Shown: positions 7,902-16,480 of the stretch, one piece after another
Numbering within the stretch: position 1 is the first letter of the stretch
Layout: each line of letters begins with the position of its first letter
Origin: Noviluteimonas caseinilytica
GTDB taxonomy: Bacteria; Pseudomonadota; Gammaproteobacteria; Xanthomonadales; Xanthomonadaceae
Length of the DNA stretch: 64,000 bases
Reading direction: 5' to 3'
NCBI RefSeq assembly: GCF_018406605.1
Contig: NZ_AP024545.1
Coordinates: 3,206,652 to 3,270,651 of the forward strand
Translations under genes and position numbers: made by a program
Notes under the pieces: model-generated
Told to the model about the DNA's origin: nothing
Databases searched by the model: none
The model's input: the letters and a program-made list of their open reading frames with translations, nothing else

Positions 7902-8513
7902 TCACCCGCCCGGCGCGCCCAGGCGCGAGAGGAAGACCTGCACGACGACCGGGTTGGCGAAGATCGCGAACGCGATGCCGTACGCCGCGCCCCAGAAATG
8001 CGCGCTGTGGTTGATGTTGCCGTGCGCCTGGCGGTCGGCCCACGCCGAATAGCCCAGGAACAGCACGCCGTACACCACCGCCGGGCACGGGATCACGAAC
8101 ACGTAGATGATCCCCCACGGATTGAGCAGCACGTAGGTGAACAGCACCGCCGCCACCGCGCCCGATGCGCCCAGCGTGCGATAGGTCGCATCGTTGCGAT
8201 GCCGCAGGTACGTGGGCAGCACCGAGGCGACCAGCGCCGTGATGTAGAAGATGGGGAACCCCAGCGGCCCCATCGCCTGCGCGTAGTAGCGCTCGGCCAG
8301 CGGCCCGAAGAAGAACAGCGTGAACATGTTGAACAGCACGTGCTGCCAGTCGGCATGCACGAAACCGTACGTCACCAGGCGGTCGTACTCGTGCTTGCGC
8401 GTCACCGCCGGCGGCCACAGCACCAGGCGATCGGCCAGGCGCTGGCGTTCGAACGCCGCCCACGACACGCCGACCGTCAGCGCGATCAGGATCCACGTCT
8501 GCATCGATCCCAT
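7902..8513 (-). CDS. Rhomboid-family intramembrane serine protease
   Basis: A 203-residue polytopic protein with six hydrophobic segments. The catalytic serine is S117 in the motif GASGA (residues 115-119), and the partner histidine lies in the later helix with HFWGA, matching the rhomboid Ser-His dyad. The loop motif after the first helix (HADWQHVLFNMFTLFFFG) is the conserved L1/TM2 region with HVLFNM. It would cleave membrane proteins within the lipid bilayer. The start could be ATG 8513 or ATG 8504; the latter has GGGATCG upstream. It begins 3 nt after the GST stop, so both are co-transcribed. Confidence 0.9.
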   Translation of the reverse strand: MGSMQTWILIALTVGVSWAAFERQRLADRLVLWPPAVTRKHEYDRLVTYGFVHADWQHVLFNMFTLFFFGPLAERYYAQAMGPLGFPIFYITALVASVLPTYLRHRNDATYRTLGASGAVAAVLFTYVLLNPWGIIYVFVIPCPAVVYGVLFLGYSAWADRQAHGNINHSAHFWGAAYGIAFAIFANPVVVQVFLSRLGAPGG

Positions 8514-8516
8514 GCG

Positions 8517-9176
8517 TCAGGCCGTCTGCGCAGCGGGCGCATTCGCCCATTCGGTGAGCCCTTCGCGCGCGTACAGCTCGGCGAACATCGGCCGCGCGCG
8601 CATCATTTGCGCGAACGCCGCCAGGTGCGGCCACTGCGTCGCCGGGCGCGGCATGCCCCGCGACCAGCGCATCAGCATCGCGAGGTAGAAATCCGCGGCG
8701 GTCAAGCGATCGCCCAGCAGGTACGGGCCCTGCTTCGCCAGTTGCGCGTCCAGGCGCTCCCAGCACGCTTCGATTCGCGGTGCGACGTTGGCGCGCACGG
8801 TCTCGGCCAGTGCTTCGCCGGCAGGTTCATTCGGATACCACCACTGGCGGAACAGCGGCTGCACCGCGTTGGCCAGGTGGAACATCCACTGCTGGTATTC
8901 GGCGCGTTGCGGATCATCGATGGCGGGCGCGAAGCGGTGCTGCGGATCTCGGTCGGCCAGCGTCATCAGCAGTGCGGCGGCTTCGAAGCGCGGCACGCCG
9001 TCGAGGACCAGCGTGGGCACCACGCCGTTGGGATTGAGCGCGAGGTAGTCCGGCGCCTTCTGCGCGCCCGTCGAGGTGTCGACCAGGTGCAGGCGGTGCG
9101 GCGCGCCGAGTTCCAGCAGGAGCCAATGCACCACCAGGCTGGCCGCGCCGGGGCTGTAATAGAGGACCGGTTCCAT
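8517..9176 (-). CDS. Glutathione S-transferase
   Basis: A 219-residue GST. The thioredoxin-like N-terminal domain begins EPVLYYSPGAASLVVHWLL, with the SPGAAS turn typical of bacterial beta-class members, and contains NPNGVVPTLVLDG with the cis-proline VPTL and the following FEAAALL. The helical C-terminal domain contains PYLLGDRLTAADFYLAMLM, the usual N-capping/hydrophobic-staple GDRLTAAD block. It conjugates glutathione to electrophiles or reduces disulphides in the cytoplasm. The ATG at 9176 gives exactly the family N-terminus, so the upstream extension is rejected. Downstream neighbour is the rhomboid gene. Confidence 0.93.
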   Translation of the reverse strand: MEPVLYYSPGAASLVVHWLLLELGAPHRLHLVDTSTGAQKAPDYLALNPNGVVPTLVLDGVPRFEAAALLMTLADRDPQHRFAPAIDDPQRAEYQQWMFHLANAVQPLFRQWWYPNEPAGEALAETVRANVAPRIEACWERLDAQLAKQGPYLLGDRLTAADFYLAMLMRWSRGMPRPATQWPHLAAFAQMMRARPMFAELYAREGLTEWANAPAAQTA

Positions 9177-9324
9177 CGCCACGCACTCCGCAGTCGGGGG
9201 CGCCGATGATCGCATGCGATCCGCGTCCTGCTGACGCCCCGGTGGCAGCAATAGGCCGAAGGTCACGGCGGGAATGCACGACCCCTCCGCTACCATCGCG
9301 GCTCCTTTCGCCGATGGCGCCCTC

Positions 9325-11088
9325 ATGTCCCGACCGACCTTCGCCCTGCTCGCCGCCAGCCTCGCGCTCGCGTGCGCCATGCCCGCCTTCGGCGCGAAGC
9401 CGGACCTGACGACCGTCGCCGAACGCTCGGGCGACGTTCGCACGGGCCGCTACGACGAAGTAATCCAGTTGTGCGCCGCCTTCGCGCAGGCGTACCCGGA
9501 CGCGGTCCGCTGCATCGACTTCGGCACCACGCCCGAAGGCCGCCCGATGAAGGCGCTGATCGCCTCGCGCACCGGCGCGCTCACGCCCGAAGCCGCGCAT
9601 GCAAAGGGCCTGCCCGTGCTGCTGGTGCAAGGCGGCATCCACGCCGGCGAGATCGACGGCAAGGACGCAGGCTTCCGCGCCTTGCGCGCGCTGCTCCAGG
9701 GCAAGGCCTCGGCCGGTGCGCTCGACAAGCAGGTGCTCGTGTTCGTGCCGGTGTTCAACGTCGACGGCCACGAACGCTTCGGCGCATGGAACCGCCCCAA
9801 CCAGCGCGGCCCCGAGCAGATGGGCTGGCGCACCACCGCGCAGAACTACAACCTCAACCGCGACTACGTGAAAGCCGACGCGCCGGAGATGCAGGCGATG
9901 CTGCGGCTGGTCGATGCGTGGGATCCGATCGCCTACATCGACCTGCACGTCACCGACGGCGCGAAGTTCGAACACGACGTCGCGATCCAGGTCGAACCCG
10001 TGCATGCCGGCGATGCCGACCTGCGAGCCGCGGGCCGCGCGTTCCGCGACGCCGTGATCGCCGATGTCGAAAAGCACGGCGGCCTGCCCCTGCCCTTCTA
10101 TCCCTCGTTCGTCGAAGGCGACAACCCCGCATCGGGCTTCGTCGACGGCGTGTCGCCGCCGCGGTTCTCCACCGGCTACTTCCAGTTGCGCAACCGCTTC
10201 GGGATGCTGGTCGAAACGCATTCGTGGCGGAACTACAAGCATCGCGTGAAGACCACGTACGACACCGTGCTCGCCGTCGTCGACCAGGTGGCCGCGCACG
10301 GCCAGGACTGGCTGCGCATCGCCGCCGCCGCGGACGCGCGCTCGCTCGCCGGGCAGCCGGTGCCGCTGGATTACGCGGCCACCGACAAGGTCCGCACGAT
10401 CGACTATCGAGGCTACAAGTACACGCGCACGCCGTCGGACGTGTCCGGCGCGCTGATGACGCACTACGACGAGACCAGGCCGGAAATCTGGAAGCTCCCG
10501 CTGCGCGACGACGTGCAGCCCGGGCACCTGGCCACCGCGCCGCAGGCCGGTTACCTCGTGCCCGCGGCGCACGCGGCGTGGGTGGGCGCGAAGCTGAAGG
10601 TGCACGGCATCGCGTTCACCGTCGTCGACCACGCCTTGCCGAAGCGTGGCGTGCAGGCGTTCCGCGCGACGAAGACCCAGTTCTCGCCGCGCTCCAACGA
10701 AGGCCACCAGATGCTCACCGTCGAAGGCGCGTGGCAGCCCGAGACGCGCGACGTCGCCGCCGGCGCGCTGTTCGTGCCGATCGCGCAGCCGAAGGCGCGC
10801 CTGGTGATGGCGCTGCTGGAACCGCAGGCACCGGACGCGCTCGCCGCATGGGGCGAATTCAACACAGCGTTCGAGCAGAAGGAATACATGGAGTCCTACG
10901 TCGCCGAAGACGTGGCGCGCGAGATGCTGAAGGACCCGAAGGTCAAGGCGGCGTTCGACGAAGCATTGAAGGATCCCGCGTTCGCGAAGGATCCCGACGC
11001 GCGCCTGGCGTTCTTCGCCAAGCGGCATTCGTCGTGGGACGAGCGCTTCAACCTGTATCCGGTGCTGCGCCTGGACACGGCGCCCTGA
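9325..11088 (+). CDS. Secreted M14-family zinc carboxypeptidase
   Basis: A 587-residue exported metallopeptidase. The signal peptide (RPTFALLAASLALACA, cut near PAFGA) explains the start at 9325. The M14 zinc site is visible: H106 and E109 in GGIHAGEIDGKDAG form the HxxE motif and H208 in YIDLHVTDG is the third ligand. ARG/NRD elements of the fold follow in QNYNLNRDYVKADAPEM, where NxNRDY resembles the substrate-binding NR pair. The central E may lie in MLVETHSWRNYKHR. The C-terminal 250 residues form an extra beta-rich domain seen in large Xanthomonadaceae M14 proteins. It is a periplasmic or secreted protein-degrading enzyme. It stands as a single plus-strand gene between minus-strand genes. 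Confidence 0.9.
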   Translation: MSRPTFALLAASLALACAMPAFGAKPDLTTVAERSGDVRTGRYDEVIQLCAAFAQAYPDAVRCIDFGTTPEGRPMKALIASRTGALTPEAAHAKGLPVLLVQGGIHAGEIDGKDAGFRALRALLQGKASAGALDKQVLVFVPVFNVDGHERFGAWNRPNQRGPEQMGWRTTAQNYNLNRDYVKADAPEMQAMLRLVDAWDPIAYIDLHVTDGAKFEHDVAIQVEPVHAGDADLRAAGRAFRDAVIADVEKHGGLPLPFYPSFVEGDNPASGFVDGVSPPRFSTGYFQLRNRFGMLVETHSWRNYKHRVKTTYDTVLAVVDQVAAHGQDWLRIAAAADARSLAGQPVPLDYAATDKVRTIDYRGYKYTRTPSDVSGALMTHYDETRPEIWKLPLRDDVQPGHLATAPQAGYLVPAAHAAWVGAKLKVHGIAFTVVDHALPKRGVQAFRATKTQFSPRSNEGHQMLTVEGAWQPETRDVAAGALFVPIAQPKARLVMALLEPQAPDALAAWGEFNTAFEQKEYMESYVAEDVAREMLKDPKVKAAFDEALKDPAFAKDPDARLAFFAKRHSSWDERFNLYPVLRLDTAP

Positions 11089-11091
11089 GGC

Positions 11092-11241
11092 TCAGTGGCG
11101 CTTGAAGTACTGGACCTCGCGTTCGTGCTTCTCCGCCGCGGCGCGGCTGTCGAACGTGCCGAGGTTGCGGCGCTTGCCGGTCTTCGGATCGACCTTGCGC
11201 GAGTACAGGCGGTACTGGCCGTTGGCGAGTTTGCGGATCAT
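11092..11241 (-). CDS. 49-residue basic conserved protein
   Basis: Short protein beginning MIRKLANGQYRLYSRKV and ending REVQYFKRH. It is highly basic, with the motif PKTGKRRNLGTFDSRAAAEK in the middle. Very similar small proteins occur across proteobacteria (same order: LxxGxYRLYSRK, KTGKRRNLGTF, AAAEKHEREVQYFKRH), always about 50 residues, of unknown function; their beta-strand/helix layout resembles the arm-binding N-domain of tyrosine recombinases and other short DNA/RNA binders. The gene is convergent with the M14 peptidase (3 nt between stops) and divergent from the lipoprotein gene. Confidence 0.85.
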   Translation of the reverse strand: MIRKLANGQYRLYSRKVDPKTGKRRNLGTFDSRAAAEKHEREVQYFKRH

Positions 11242-11352
11242 GGCGGGCCTCCGGGTCGCGGTGCCCGTCCATGACAACGCGGCCTGCGTGAAGAACGCGC
11301 GGGCGGCCGTGCGGCGTACGATGGCGCCGCCTGTCGAACGGAAACCCTGGCC

Positions 11353-12381
11353 ATGATCGCCGTGCGCACCGCCCTCGCTGCCGTCCTCGTCGCATCGCTC
11401 GCCGGTTGTCCGCAGGAAGTGCCGCCGATGGCGCCTGCGGATACGCCCATGCCCACGGAATCGAATTTCATCCACGGCCGCGCGTCCTACCTCGAACGCA
11501 TCAAGATCCCGCCGGGCGCGGATTTCACCGTGCAACTGATCGACAACCAGCTCGCCGACACGCCGAAGGCCGTGATCGCGACGACGACGCTCGAGGATGT
11601 CGCGGGCCCGCCGTACGATTTCGCGCTGCAATACGATCCGGCAAAACTCCGCCCGAACGGGCAGTACGGTTTGAGCGCGACGTTGCGCGGTGCGGATGGC
11701 GGCTTGCTGTTCGTCACCGGCACGCGCGTGCCGGTGACGATCGGCGACACGAAGGTGGTCGAGTTCCGCATGGTGCGGGCGAGCGCAGGCGATGCGCCGC
11801 AGCCGGCGGCGCAGCTCAACCGCACGCAGTGGACGTGCGGTGGCATGACGTTCGCAGCCGTGTTCGACATGACGAACGGACGCGTGGAACTCGCGTTGCC
11901 GGATGGCGCGTTGTCGTTGCCGCAAGCCGTGTCGGCGTCCGGCGCGCGCTACAACGACCACCTCGGCAACGAATTCTGGACGAAGGGCAGCAGCGGCACG
12001 CTGACGCGCGCGGGCGGCAAGAAATCCGATTGCGTGCAGGCCGACGCGAAGCCCGCGAGCGGATCGGTGTGGGACAAGGCGAAGGCGCGCGGCATCGCGT
12101 TCCGCGCGATCGGGACGGAACCAGGCTGGCTCGTCGAAGTCGGCCAGGGCGAAACGCCGATGCTGCATGCCGAACTCGATTACGGCGAACACAAGTTCGA
12201 CGCGAAGGTGCAGATGTTGTCGGGCTTGCTGGGGTACGCCTCGACGCAAGGCCAACCGATGCGCCTGGTGCTGGAGCGCAAGGCGTGCAGCGACGGCATG
12301 AGCGACGAGCGCTACCCGGTGGATGCGACGTTCGAAGTCGGCGCGAAGCGGTACCGCGGGTGCGGCCGTTTCCTCGACTGA
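11353..12381 (+). CDS. Three-domain lipoprotein: YbaY-like, MliC-like and COG3650-like
   Basis: A 342-residue lipoprotein with lipobox LAGC. Residues about 35-140 match the YbaY/META-type lipoprotein pattern: GRASYLERIKIPPGADFTVQ, VQLIDNQLADTPKAVIA and PYDFALQYDPAKLRPNGQYG. Residues about 155-225 resemble an MliC lysozyme-inhibitor domain (WTCGGMTFAAVFDM then RYNDHLGNEFWTKGSSGTL, with two cysteines, one in the domain and one at SDC). Residues about 240-342 carry GIAFRAIGTEPGWLVEVG and a final CGRFLD, as in COG3650 proteins. All three are usually separate. The product sits on the membrane and may protect peptidoglycan from lysozyme. It is a single-gene unit facing the 49-residue gene. Confidence 0.8.
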   Translation: MIAVRTALAAVLVASLAGCPQEVPPMAPADTPMPTESNFIHGRASYLERIKIPPGADFTVQLIDNQLADTPKAVIATTTLEDVAGPPYDFALQYDPAKLRPNGQYGLSATLRGADGGLLFVTGTRVPVTIGDTKVVEFRMVRASAGDAPQPAAQLNRTQWTCGGMTFAAVFDMTNGRVELALPDGALSLPQAVSASGARYNDHLGNEFWTKGSSGTLTRAGGKKSDCVQADAKPASGSVWDKAKARGIAFRAIGTEPGWLVEVGQGETPMLHAELDYGEHKFDAKVQMLSGLLGYASTQGQPMRLVLERKACSDGMSDERYPVDATFEVGAKRYRGCGRFLD

Positions 12382-12385
12382 CGCG

Positions 12386-12985
12386 TCAGCAGTCCAGGTA
12401 CTTCCAGTTCCGCACTTTCCCTTCGGCCATCCACGCGACCGCCTGCGCCAAGCGCTTCGCCCGCGTCTCTTCGCGCTTGGCTTCCTCGATCCAGCCGATG
12501 TATTCCCGTTGCTGGCCGGGCGGGAAGCTTTCGAAGGTCTTGCGCGCCTTCGCGTTCTTCTTGAGCGCGGCCAGCAGGTCCTCCGGCGCCTGCGGCGGCG
12601 GCTTCGGCGCGGACTTGCGCGCGGCCGGCGCCTTCACCTTGTCGACGTTGAGTTGCATCGCACGCTTGATGTGCGCCAGCAATGTCTTCTTCGGCGGCAG
12701 GTCCTTGAGCGACGTCATTTTCCCGTAACTGCCCATGCCATCGCGCGGCGCGCCCTCGCCCACCACGAGCGCGTGCTTCCAGTACCCGAACGACGCGTGC
12801 TGCTTGAACGCCGCCATCCCGCACAGGATGCCGCCGCCGTACACGAACGTCGGCATGCTCCACTTCATCGTTTCCTCCACATCCGGGCACGCCTCGTGGA
12901 CGATGGCGCGCACGCGTTCGAGGATGGGCCGCGCGAAGTCGGCCTGGGCGGCGATGTAGGCGTCGATGCGGGGGTCGGTGGTCAT
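12386..12985 (-). CDS. DUF1801/YdeI-OmdA family protein
   Basis: A 199-residue cytoplasmic protein of two parts. The first about 110 residues match the DUF1801 (YdhG/YdeI) domain: FARPILERVRAIVHEACPDV, EETMKWSMPTFVYGGGILCG and AFKQHASFGYWKHALV. The last about 60 residues are the YdeI/OmdA-type bacteriocin-protection module: PPGQQREYIGWIEEAKREET and TRAKRLAQAVAWMAEGK. A proline/lysine linker (PAARKSAPKPPPQ) joins them. GGAGG precedes the ATG at 12985. OmdA-like proteins have been linked to outer-membrane or bacteriocin resistance but the mechanism is unknown. Confidence 0.88.
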   Translation of the reverse strand: MTTDPRIDAYIAAQADFARPILERVRAIVHEACPDVEETMKWSMPTFVYGGGILCGMAAFKQHASFGYWKHALVVGEGAPRDGMGSYGKMTSLKDLPPKKTLLAHIKRAMQLNVDKVKAPAARKSAPKPPPQAPEDLLAALKKNAKARKTFESFPPGQQREYIGWIEEAKREETRAKRLAQAVAWMAEGKVRNWKYLDC

Positions 12986-13019
12986 GGGGTCCTCCGGCGC
13001 ACATCCTGCGGGGATCGCC

Positions 13020-13535
13020 TCACGCCCGCAACGCCCAGCGCCCCAACACCTCGTACGCCCCTTCCGCACTCGCCATCAGCACGAATCCGTCCACCTGCCA
13101 GCGCAACGGCGCAATGGCCGACGGCACCGCGCGTTTCGGATCGCGCAGGATCGTCACGTGCGGCACGAAGCGCTCCTCCTCGCGCATCGGCACGGCATGC
13201 GCGCGGCACGATTCCGTGAGCGCGTCGTGCAACGCCTGCAAGGGCCGCGGCGTCACCGCACAGCCGAGCCAGCCGATGCGACGGCCGAAGCGGTCCGCGC
13301 GATCGAGTTCGAATGCAAACGGCACGCTTGCGATCGCATCGCCCGCCGCGCGCGCCGCCGCGACGACATCGTCCGGCAGCGGATCCGTGAAGCCCTGCAG
13401 GAAGCGCAACGTCATGTGCAGTTTCGCGGGCTTCGTCGCGCGGCCGCCCCACGCCAGGTGGAGGCGCGCGGCGTCGTTGGCGATCGCGTCGCGCAGCGCC
13501 GCATCCGGTGCGAGGGCGAAGAACAGGTGGCGCAT
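13020..13535 (-). CDS. thpR: RNA 2',3'-cyclic phosphodiesterase
   Basis: A 171-residue 2H-phosphoesterase (LigT family). The two catalytic H-x-T motifs are present: HMTL in the first half (KLHMTLRFLQ) and HVTI in the second (FVPHVTILRD), with the usual spacing of about 85 residues. The enzyme hydrolyses 2',3'-cyclic phosphate ends of RNA to 2'-phosphates. The opening RHLFFALAPDAALRDAIA is standard for ThpR. It lies between the DUF1801 gene and, divergently, the barnase-like gene, so the two share a 60-nt promoter region. The ribosome site is weak. Confidence 0.9.
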   Translation of the reverse strand: MRHLFFALAPDAALRDAIANDAARLHLAWGGRATKPAKLHMTLRFLQGFTDPLPDDVVAAARAAGDAIASVPFAFELDRADRFGRRIGWLGCAVTPRPLQALHDALTESCRAHAVPMREEERFVPHVTILRDPKRAVPSAIAPLRWQVDGFVLMASAEGAYEVLGRWALRA

Positions 13536-13595
13536 CGTGACGACCGATGATCCTCGGAAGGAGTATCGTGCGCCCGGTCCCCACTGGAAGGCGAC

Positions 13596-14066
13596 ATGCG
13601 CCGACACCTGCGCAATCCCTGGATCTGGGTGGCGGCCGCGATCCTGTTCGCGGCGTGGCTGTTCTGGCCGCGCACCGTGCAGTCGCCGGCGCCGCACGAA
13701 GTCCCGCCCGCACAATCGGCCCCCGCCACCGGCGGCGTGGCGGTCGCGGACAGCGCCGCAGTCGACACCGCGCCCCGATCCGCCCCCGCGCTCGACCTGC
13801 CGCCCGAAGCGCTGCACACCCTGCAACTGATCGCGCGCGGCGGCCCGTTCCCGCACCGGCAGGACGGCCAGGTGTTCGGCAACCGCGAACGCCTGCTGCC
13901 TCCGAAACCGCGCGGCTACTACCACGAGTACACCGTGGAAACGCCGGGCGCCGGCAACCGCGGCACGCGGCGCATCATCACCGGCGGACAGCCGGTCGAA
14001 GCCTGGTACTACACCGACGATCACTACGCGTCGTTCCGCGCGTTCGATGGAGCGCGCGCACGATGA
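13596..14066 (+). CDS. Membrane-anchored or secreted barnase-type ribonuclease (N1/T1 family)
   Basis: A 156-residue protein. Residues 9-24 (PWIWVAAAILFAAWLF) form a signal-anchor or signal peptide, followed by a proline/alanine-rich linker to about residue 70. The C-terminal 85 residues are a microbial guanyl-specific ribonuclease fold: FGNRERLLPPKPRGYYHEYT, then RGTRRIITGGQPVEAWYYTD and DDHYASF. By analogy with barnase, E111 is the catalytic base, H143 the acid, and the arginines of NRGTRR bind phosphate. The barstar-like gene follows with an ATGA overlap, confirming a ribonuclease/inhibitor pair. It would cut RNA outside the cytoplasm or in a rival cell; no immunity gene other than barstar is needed. 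Confidence 0.9.
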   Translation: MRRHLRNPWIWVAAAILFAAWLFWPRTVQSPAPHEVPPAQSAPATGGVAVADSAAVDTAPRSAPALDLPPEALHTLQLIARGGPFPHRQDGQVFGNRERLLPPKPRGYYHEYTVETPGAGNRGTRRIITGGQPVEAWYYTDDHYASFRAFDGARAR

Positions 14067-14515
14067 GCGAATCGGGTTGGGAACTGGGGCTGTCGGACGC
14101 CGAGAACGCGGGCGTCTATTTCGTCACCGCCGATGACCTCGACACGCTCGGCGTCGCCGCGCGCGATGCGGGCCTGCACGTGCGCCGCATCGACCTGTCC
14201 GGCGGCGAGAAGCAGGCGATCCTGATGCGCATCGCGACCGCGCTGGACTTCCCGCGCACCTACGGCCGCAACTGGGATGCGTTGTCCGATGCGCTGCGCG
14301 ACCTGTCGTGGATGCCGGGCACGGGCTACACGCTGCTGTTCGAGAACGCCGGCGACCTGCAGCAGGACGAAGGCGAAGACTTCGACACGCTGCTGGAGAT
14401 CCTGGAGGAATGCGCGCAGGACTGGGGCAAGAGCGACGTGCCGTTCTGGTCGTTCCTGGCGCTGCCCGAATCGGTGTTCGACGAGATCGACGCGGCGGCC
14501 TCGCAGGACCACTGA
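14063..14515 (+). CDS. Barstar-family ribonuclease inhibitor
   Basis: A 150-residue cytoplasmic barstar homologue that should block the preceding ribonuclease. The hallmark helix/loop is RNWDALSDALRDLSWMPG, corresponding to barstar's interface with two acidic residues (here D in WDAL and D in LSD). It then has YTLLFENAG and a long acidic C-terminal part (EDFDTLLEILEECAQDW). The N-terminal 40 residues (VTADDLDTLGVAARDAGLHV) are longer than in B. amyloliquefaciens barstar. The start overlaps the ribonuclease stop (ATGA, 14063-14066), so inhibitor is made with the toxin. It is convergent with uup. Confidence 0.92.
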   Translation: MSESGWELGLSDAENAGVYFVTADDLDTLGVAARDAGLHVRRIDLSGGEKQAILMRIATALDFPRTYGRNWDALSDALRDLSWMPGTGYTLLFENAGDLQQDEGEDFDTLLEILEECAQDWGKSDVPFWSFLALPESVFDEIDAAASQDH

Positions 14516-16411
14516 TCAGCCGGCGTCGAGCTCCGCCCAGCGCGCGTACGCGGTGTCGAGTTCCGCCTGCGCCTTCGCCAGGTCCGCGTTGTGCGCCACG
14601 ATCGCGGTGCTGTCGCGCTGGAAGAACGTTGGCGCGTTCATCGCGTCGGTGAGCGCGGCCACTTTGGCTTCCAGCGTTTCGATCCGCGCCGGCAGCTGCT
14701 CGAGTTCCTTCTGTTCCTTGAAGCTCAGACGGCGTTTGGCGGCGGGTGCGGGCGTCGGCGGCGGTGCGGCGACGCGTTCCGAGTTCGGCGTATCGCGCAC
14801 GAGCCGCGACGCAAGGTTGGCACTCGCCGGCGCGGGCCGCTGGCGCAGCCAGTCGGTGTAACCGCCGACGTATTCGCCGACCTTGCCGTCGCCTTCCATC
14901 ACCAGCGTGGACGTCACCACGCGGTCGAGGAAGTCGCGGTCATGGCTCACCAGCAGCAGCGTGCCGGCGTAATCGCCGAGCAGTTCTTCCAGCAGTTCGA
15001 GCGTTTCGACGTCGAGGTCGTTGGTGGGTTCGTCCATCACCAGCAGGTTGGACGGCTGCGCAAACAGGCGCGCGAGCAGCAGGCGGTTGCGTTCGCCGCC
15101 GGACAGGCGCGTGATCGGGGCGCGCGCGCGTTCGGGCGTGAACAGGAATTCCTGCAGGTAGCCGAGCACGTGCTTGCGCTTGCCGCCCACTTCCACGAAG
15201 TCCTGGCCTTCCGACACGTTTTCCATCGCGGTCCAGTCTTCGCGCAAGGTGGCGCGTTGCTGGTCGAAGTACGCGATCTGCAAGCCGGTGCCGGGCTTGA
15301 CGATACCGGCCTGCGGGGTGAGTTCGCCGAGCAGGAGTTTGAGCAGCGTGGTCTTGCCGCTGCCGTTGGGGCCGATCAGGCCCACGCGGTCGCCGCGGAA
15401 GATCGTGGTGGAAAGATCACGCACGAGGGTGCGTTCGCCGTACGCGAACGTCACGTCCTTCGCTTCGATCACCTTCTTGCCGGACGCCTCGCCCTGCGAA
15501 GCTTCCATGCGGACCTTGCCGGTGGCGTCGCGGCGCGCGGCGCGTTCGTTGCGCATGGCCTCCAGCCGGCGCACGCGACCTTCGTCGCGCGTGCGGCGCG
15601 CCTTGATGCCCTGGCGGATCCACGTTTCTTCCTGCGCCAGCAGCTTGTCGAAGCGCGCGTTCTCCTGCGCTTCGGCGTTGGCGCGTTCCTCGCGGCGGCG
15701 CTGGTAGTTGTCGTAGTCGCCGGGCCAGCTGGTGAGGCCGCCGCGGTCGATCTCGACGATGCGCGTGGCCAGCGCGCGCAGGAAGCGCCGGTCGTGCGTG
15801 ACGAACACCAGGGCGCCGTTCCAGTTCTGCAGGAACTGTTCGAGCCAGTCGATCGATTCGATGTCGAGGTGGTTGGTGGGTTCGTCGAGCAGCAGCAGGT
15901 CGGGGCCCGACACCAGCGCGCGCGCGAGCAGCACGCGGCGCTTCATGCCGCCGGACAGGCGCGCGAACACGACCTCGCCGTCGAGCTGCAGGCGGTCGAG
16001 GATTTCCTCCACCTTGCGATCGAGCGACCAGGCATGCGCGGCTTCCACCTTCGCCTGGATCCGCGAGAGCGCGTCCATGTCGACGTGCTCGGCGTGCGCG
16101 ATGTGGTGGTATTCCGCGAGCAACGCACCGGCTTCGCCGAGCCCGGCGGCGACCACATCGAACACCGTGCCCTGCGCACTGGCGGGCACTTCCTGTTCCA
16201 GGCGCGCGACGCGGCGGCCGTTTTCCAGGCGCACCTCGCCGTCGTCGGGCCGCAGGTCGCCGGACAGCAGCTTGAGCAGCGTGGACTTGCCCGCGCCGTT
16301 GCGGCCGATGAGGGCGATGCGTTCGCCGGGTTCGATGGACAGGGCGACGTCGTCGAGCAGGAGGGGACCGCCGACGGAGTAGTCGACGCCCTGGAGGGTG
16401 ATCAAAGGCAT
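14516..16411 (-). CDS. uup: ABC-F ATPase Uup
   Basis: A 631-residue soluble ABC-F protein with two ATPase cassettes. Domain 1 has Walker A IGRNGAGKSTLLKL and signature LSGGMKRR with Walker B DLLLLDEPTNHLD; domain 2 has Walker A IGPNGSGKTTLLKL, signature LSGGERNR and Walker B LLVMDEPTNDLD. The linker between them (RREERANAEAQENARFDKLL) is the basic P-site tRNA-interaction motif region, and the C-terminal 90 residues form the coiled coil typical of Uup (KEQKELEQLPARIETLEAKV). Uup is tied to ribosome function and to suppressing transposon excision. It is convergent with barstar, which ends one base away. Confidence 0.95.
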   Translation of the reverse strand: MPLITLQGVDYSVGGPLLLDDVALSIEPGERIALIGRNGAGKSTLLKLLSGDLRPDDGEVRLENGRRVARLEQEVPASAQGTVFDVVAAGLGEAGALLAEYHHIAHAEHVDMDALSRIQAKVEAAHAWSLDRKVEEILDRLQLDGEVVFARLSGGMKRRVLLARALVSGPDLLLLDEPTNHLDIESIDWLEQFLQNWNGALVFVTHDRRFLRALATRIVEIDRGGLTSWPGDYDNYQRRREERANAEAQENARFDKLLAQEETWIRQGIKARRTRDEGRVRRLEAMRNERAARRDATGKVRMEASQGEASGKKVIEAKDVTFAYGERTLVRDLSTTIFRGDRVGLIGPNGSGKTTLLKLLLGELTPQAGIVKPGTGLQIAYFDQQRATLREDWTAMENVSEGQDFVEVGGKRKHVLGYLQEFLFTPERARAPITRLSGGERNRLLLARLFAQPSNLLVMDEPTNDLDVETLELLEELLGDYAGTLLLVSHDRDFLDRVVTSTLVMEGDGKVGEYVGGYTDWLRQRPAPASANLASRLVRDTPNSERVAAPPPTPAPAAKRRLSFKEQKELEQLPARIETLEAKVAALTDAMNAPTFFQRDSTAIVAHNADLAKAQAELDTAYARWAELDAG

Positions 16412-16424
16412 CCCGGCATTCTAC

Positions 16425-16477
16425 GGGGTTACCCCCTCCCCGGCCCTCCCCCTGCTGTCGCACGGGAGGGAGAAGAT
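16425..16477. repeat. Inverted-repeat spacer between uup and selO
   Basis: The 69-nt gap has pyrimidine-rich CCCCTCCCC and CCCTCCCCC runs paired with a purine-rich GGGAGGGAG run (about 16463-16472), giving an imperfect hairpin. It is of the C/T-rich intergenic repeat kind common in Xanthomonadaceae. It sits between the two minus-strand genes and could act as a weak transcription barrier. Confidence 0.4.
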
Positions 16478-16480
16478 CTG

